Below, piece by piece: positions 61,679 to 64,000 of a stretch of DNA of 64,000 nucleotides. A program made the translations under genes and the position numbers. Source of the DNA: Mycobacterium lepromatosis (GTDB taxonomy: Bacteria; Actinomycetota; Actinomycetes; Mycobacteriales; Mycobacteriaceae); assembly GCF_000975265.2 (NCBI RefSeq), contig NZ_CP083405.1, forward strand, positions 1,364,001-1,428,000, written 5' to 3'. Within the stretch, counting starts at the first letter, position 1; each line of letters begins with the position of its first letter. The notes below the pieces were generated by a model. It saw only the letters and a list, made by a program, of their open reading frames with translations. It had not been told where the DNA came from and did not search any database.

Positions 61679-62326
61679 GTGGTTGGTTATTTTACGCAGA
61701 GCAGTTACGTGCCTGCGTCACGAGGTCGCCGGTCGTCGCAGCTCTCCGGCGACGACCGAGAACAGGCAATTCTGGCTGTTGCTGAACGGCTCCTGGCGGA
61801 GCGGCCGTTGGGTGACTTTTCCGTCGATGAACTAGCGAAAGGCGCTGGAATCTCGCGCCCCACCTTCTATTTCTACTTCCCGTCAAAAAACGCGGTGTTA
61901 TTGTCGCTGCTTGATCATCTGAATATTAAGTCACGCTCGGCGGTTGAAGCACTCGCTGAGCAGCTGCCCGCGGACCCCGCTGCGGTCTGGCGGTCCGTAA
62001 TTGCGGCGTTCTTCGAGGTGTGCGGGACTCATCGAGCGGTGGCCGTTGCTGGTGCCGCGGCCAAAGCCACGAGCCCTGAGGTACGCCAACTGTGGTCCAA
62101 GGTCATGCAGCAGTGGATCGACTACAACACAGCTGCGATTAAGGCCGAGCGCAAGCGTGGCGTAGCCCCCGACACCATTCCCGCCGAAGACCTGGCTGTG
62201 GCTCTGCACTTGATGACCGAACGCGTGATGGCCGCGACATTCGCCGACGAAAAGCCGTTGATTCCCGATAAGAAAGTTATTGACACGCTCGTGCATATCT
62301 GGCTGGCCAGCATTTACGGCAGCTGA
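61679..62326 (+). CDS. TetR-family regulator, EthR-like
   Basis: An intact TetR regulator, about 215 residues from a GTG at 61679; the frame is open back to 61586 and the start is uncertain. It resembles M. tuberculosis EthR strongly: SGDDREQAILAVAERLL, then the HTH VDELAKGAGISRPTFYFYFP, and the C-terminal end VIDTLVHIWLASIYG. EthR represses the activator of ethionamide, but ethA is not next to this gene; a different target is likely. It lies between glgC and dead genes, and a link to the methyltransferase relic that follows is possible. Confidence 0.88.
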   Translation: MVGYFTQSSYVPASRGRRSSQLSGDDREQAILAVAERLLAERPLGDFSVDELAKGAGISRPTFYFYFPSKNAVLLSLLDHLNIKSRSAVEALAEQLPADPAAVWRSVIAAFFEVCGTHRAVAVAGAAAKATSPEVRQLWSKVMQQWIDYNTAAIKAERKRGVAPDTIPAEDLAVALHLMTERVMAATFADEKPLIPDKKVIDTLVHIWLASIYGS

Positions 62327-62363
62327 CCGCTCACCATACATAAGATACGTAAGGCGCCAGCCC

Positions 62364-62765
62364 TTATTGCACCTGCTGGGTATAGTCGCGGTATCGGCTC
62401 AATTCTTGGGTAAGCATCTTCTCTTCGTCGAGGATGCGGAAGACGAGCGCCGCTACAACGGGGATGACCAGCAGCCCCAGTAGGACCTGAGTGCCAGCGG
62501 TATGCCCAGTACCATGAATCACGTTGCCGACGTACATCGGGTGCCGGATGAATTTGTAGACACCGCCAACAACCAACGTCTAGCCGGCTTCCACGGTGAC
62601 GGTGGTTGCCGTGTAGCCGTTCTGGATGACTACCAACATGGCGATACCTAGCCCGGCTGCTAACAACACATCACCCTGCAATGACACCCAGGTAGGTACT
62701 GACGACCATCCCATCCGATCGGTCTAATGAGTTCACAATCATCATAGCTAGCAGGTCCATAACCG
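62364..62765 (-). pseudogene. Isoprenylcysteine methyltransferase-like protein, broken
   Basis: Relic of a PEMT/ICMT-type membrane methyltransferase (like H37Rv Rv1216c). Minus-strand pieces: SVPTWVSLQGDVLLAAGLGI near 62700, AMLVVIQNGYTATTVTVEAG, a TAG near 62582, then GGVYKFIRHPMYVGNVIHGT with the family motif R-H-P-M-Y, and VFRILDEEKMLTQELSRYRD with the E-E-x-x-L motif. Few breaks; the last 70 residues form one clean frame. The N-terminus is missing. Confidence 0.7.
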
Positions 62766-62899
62766 GCACCGGTGATGACGATCTTTTGCACGATTCTGCT
62801 TTCCGCTTGCGGGCCGGCGTGTATATGTCGCTAACGTAACAAGATTCATTCGGGTCAAATAGAGTCTTGATGATGCCGTGCACCTACCTGTTGCCGGTC

Positions 62900-64000
62900 T
62901 GCTGAGTGAGCTAACCTCATTGCGTCGATCGCATTCTCGGAAAGCCATGTTTCCCAATTTTATTAGTACGGCATCGATCGTCAGCAGCTAAAGCAACGGC
63001 ACGATGGTAGAGTAGCCGTCGACCCAAGGAACGTGTGTGAATGGCTCCAGGTCGAGCACCCACTGTGGGGATCCAGCCCATGAATCGATCAAATACAACG
63101 CGAAGAATGCGATCAGCACGACCCAGGGAATCGGAGTGAACCACGTTGCGAAATTGAGCAATTCGATCGTTACTGCGGCCAACAACCAGATGGCAGGCAG
63201 CTGCGCGGTCGCAGTACCTACCATTATGGCCACCTTACCGTCAACGTCACCCGCTGTGGCACAGTAGACCAGACCGGATGCTGGTCTCGCAATCAGCATT
63301 GCTGCCGCAGGTACAACCAGCACATCTTTCAAATAACTTGCCAGACAAAGTGTTCAGAAAAAAAGAATTAGCTACACTATCTTGGCATGTTGACTGGATT
63401 CTTTTTGGTACAGTCGCAGAGTAAGTGAGATGGCGAACTCGGCAGAAACCATGTCCATCATCTTGAACGTCACCGCGATGCAGGCTTCCTCCAAAGCGCC
63501 GTTGACGATCGCAAGCGCGGCGGGTTGCCACTCATCAGACTTGTTGCAGCCCATGCGGGCGACGATGCTGTGCACCACCGTATAGGCACAGGACGACGGT
63601 CTATAGCCGGATCCGCTCTGCGGGCCAATCGCCATGTCAGCCTACCACCGCCGCGCAATACCGCTGCGGCGGTGGCAGGACTGGCGCGTTCGGCGATCAG
63701 TCCCGCGTTGACATCGCGGCCGACGAGTAGCCGGCAGGCTGGCACAGTGGGCACGACTGTCGTCGCCAGGGGCAGCAGTACCTACCAGTGATCGCCCGCA
63801 TGCGGCTTCACTTGCAATGATCACCCCAGTGGATAGAGCAACGACAACGTTCCCGAGTCGGCATCACCGATGTTGCGCATCGTGAATGCCGTAGCTAACA
63901 CGGCGCCGCGAACGAATCGGGCGCTTGGCGAGAACTGCTAGGCCACGGTGATGAAGACCAGACTGGAGCTGGCCAGCGTCGTCTCGAGGGCCAGCGACTC
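62900..64000 (-). pseudogene. ABC-2 type exporter permease, broken, runs off the window
   Basis: Relic of a large ABC-2 permease of the antibiotic (tetronasin-type) exporter family (H37Rv Rv1217c). Minus-strand pieces: VPACRLLVGRDVNAGLIAER near 63740, PATAAAVLRGGGRLTWRLAR, and MVSAEFAISLTLRLYQKESS near 63450. AIMVGTATAQLPAIWLLAAV lies near 63225, WVVLIAFFALYLIDSWAGSP near 63130 and LEPFTHVPWVDG near 63045. It ends with KLGNMAFRECDRRN near 62930. Several frameshifts. The gene's start lies beyond 64000. Confidence 0.7.

Noticed and set aside
1..64000. CRISPR arrays, rRNA and tRNA genes
   Set aside because: Looked for regularly spaced repeats and tRNA-like cloverleaf landmarks; none found by eye, though a short tRNA could be missed without a computed scan.

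Overview
The window looks like Mycobacterium leprae. A few intact genes with mycobacterial codon use and about 60% G+C stand among many genes that can still be recognised but are full of stops, frameshifts and deletions. The intact set is typical of mycobacteria: a PE/PPE/EsxK/EsxL cluster, dapD/dapE, folP2-gpgS, glgC and a metE behind a cobalamin riboswitch. Links to M. tuberculosis H37Rv loci come from remembered sequence and gene order, not from a search.

Layout. 1-6.9 kb: relics in the order of H37Rv Rv1811-Rv1817 (mgtC, a FAD dehydrogenase, erg3, a secreted protease, TetR, a VOC protein, a flavoprotein). 6.9-9.7 kb: an IS630-type transposase relic split by a degraded group II intron. 9.7-13.9 kb: mostly unreadable, with an AT-rich stretch and one small intact ORF. 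13.9-31.3 kb: relics in the order Rv1121-Rv1133c (zwf1, gnd2, bpoB, ppdK) with extra relics (PE_PGRS, amidohydrolase, PhnB-like, alpha/beta hydrolase, wax ester synthase, VapBC, amine oxidase). Intact here are a TetR gene, a DoxX gene and metE with its riboswitch. 31.6-39.1 kb: relics of a type III PKS, mcr, an SDR, mmpL13, TetR and a methyltransferase. 38.8-42.1 kb: a perfect 425-bp inverted repeat around an IS30 relic, followed by an IS607-type relic. 42.1-62.3 kb: the best preserved part, in the order Rv1191-Rv1213. Intact genes are fadD36, a PucR-type regulator, PE, PPE, esxK, esxL, dapD, dapE, a LOG-type gene, folP2, gpgS, a DivIVA-domain gene, tag, a DUF3117 gene, glgC and an EthR-like regulator. 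Dead among them are a second PPE, a LuxR/TPR regulator, fadD6 and glgA. 62.3-64 kb: relics like Rv1216c and Rv1217c.

How the genes work together. dapD and dapE are divergent and supply diaminopimelate for peptidoglycan and lysine. gpgS makes the precursor of methylglucose lipopolysaccharide, and glgC makes ADP-glucose although its divergent partner glgA is dead. PE/PPE/EsxK/EsxL form a secretion-substrate operon of the ESX-5 type. metE is cobalamin-independent methionine synthase under riboswitch control.

The most unusual material is structural: the intron inside the transposase, the 425-bp inverted repeat, and several perfect hairpins inside pseudogenes that look like template-switch scars. 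Mobile-element relics also sit where the gene order jumps between H37Rv blocks.
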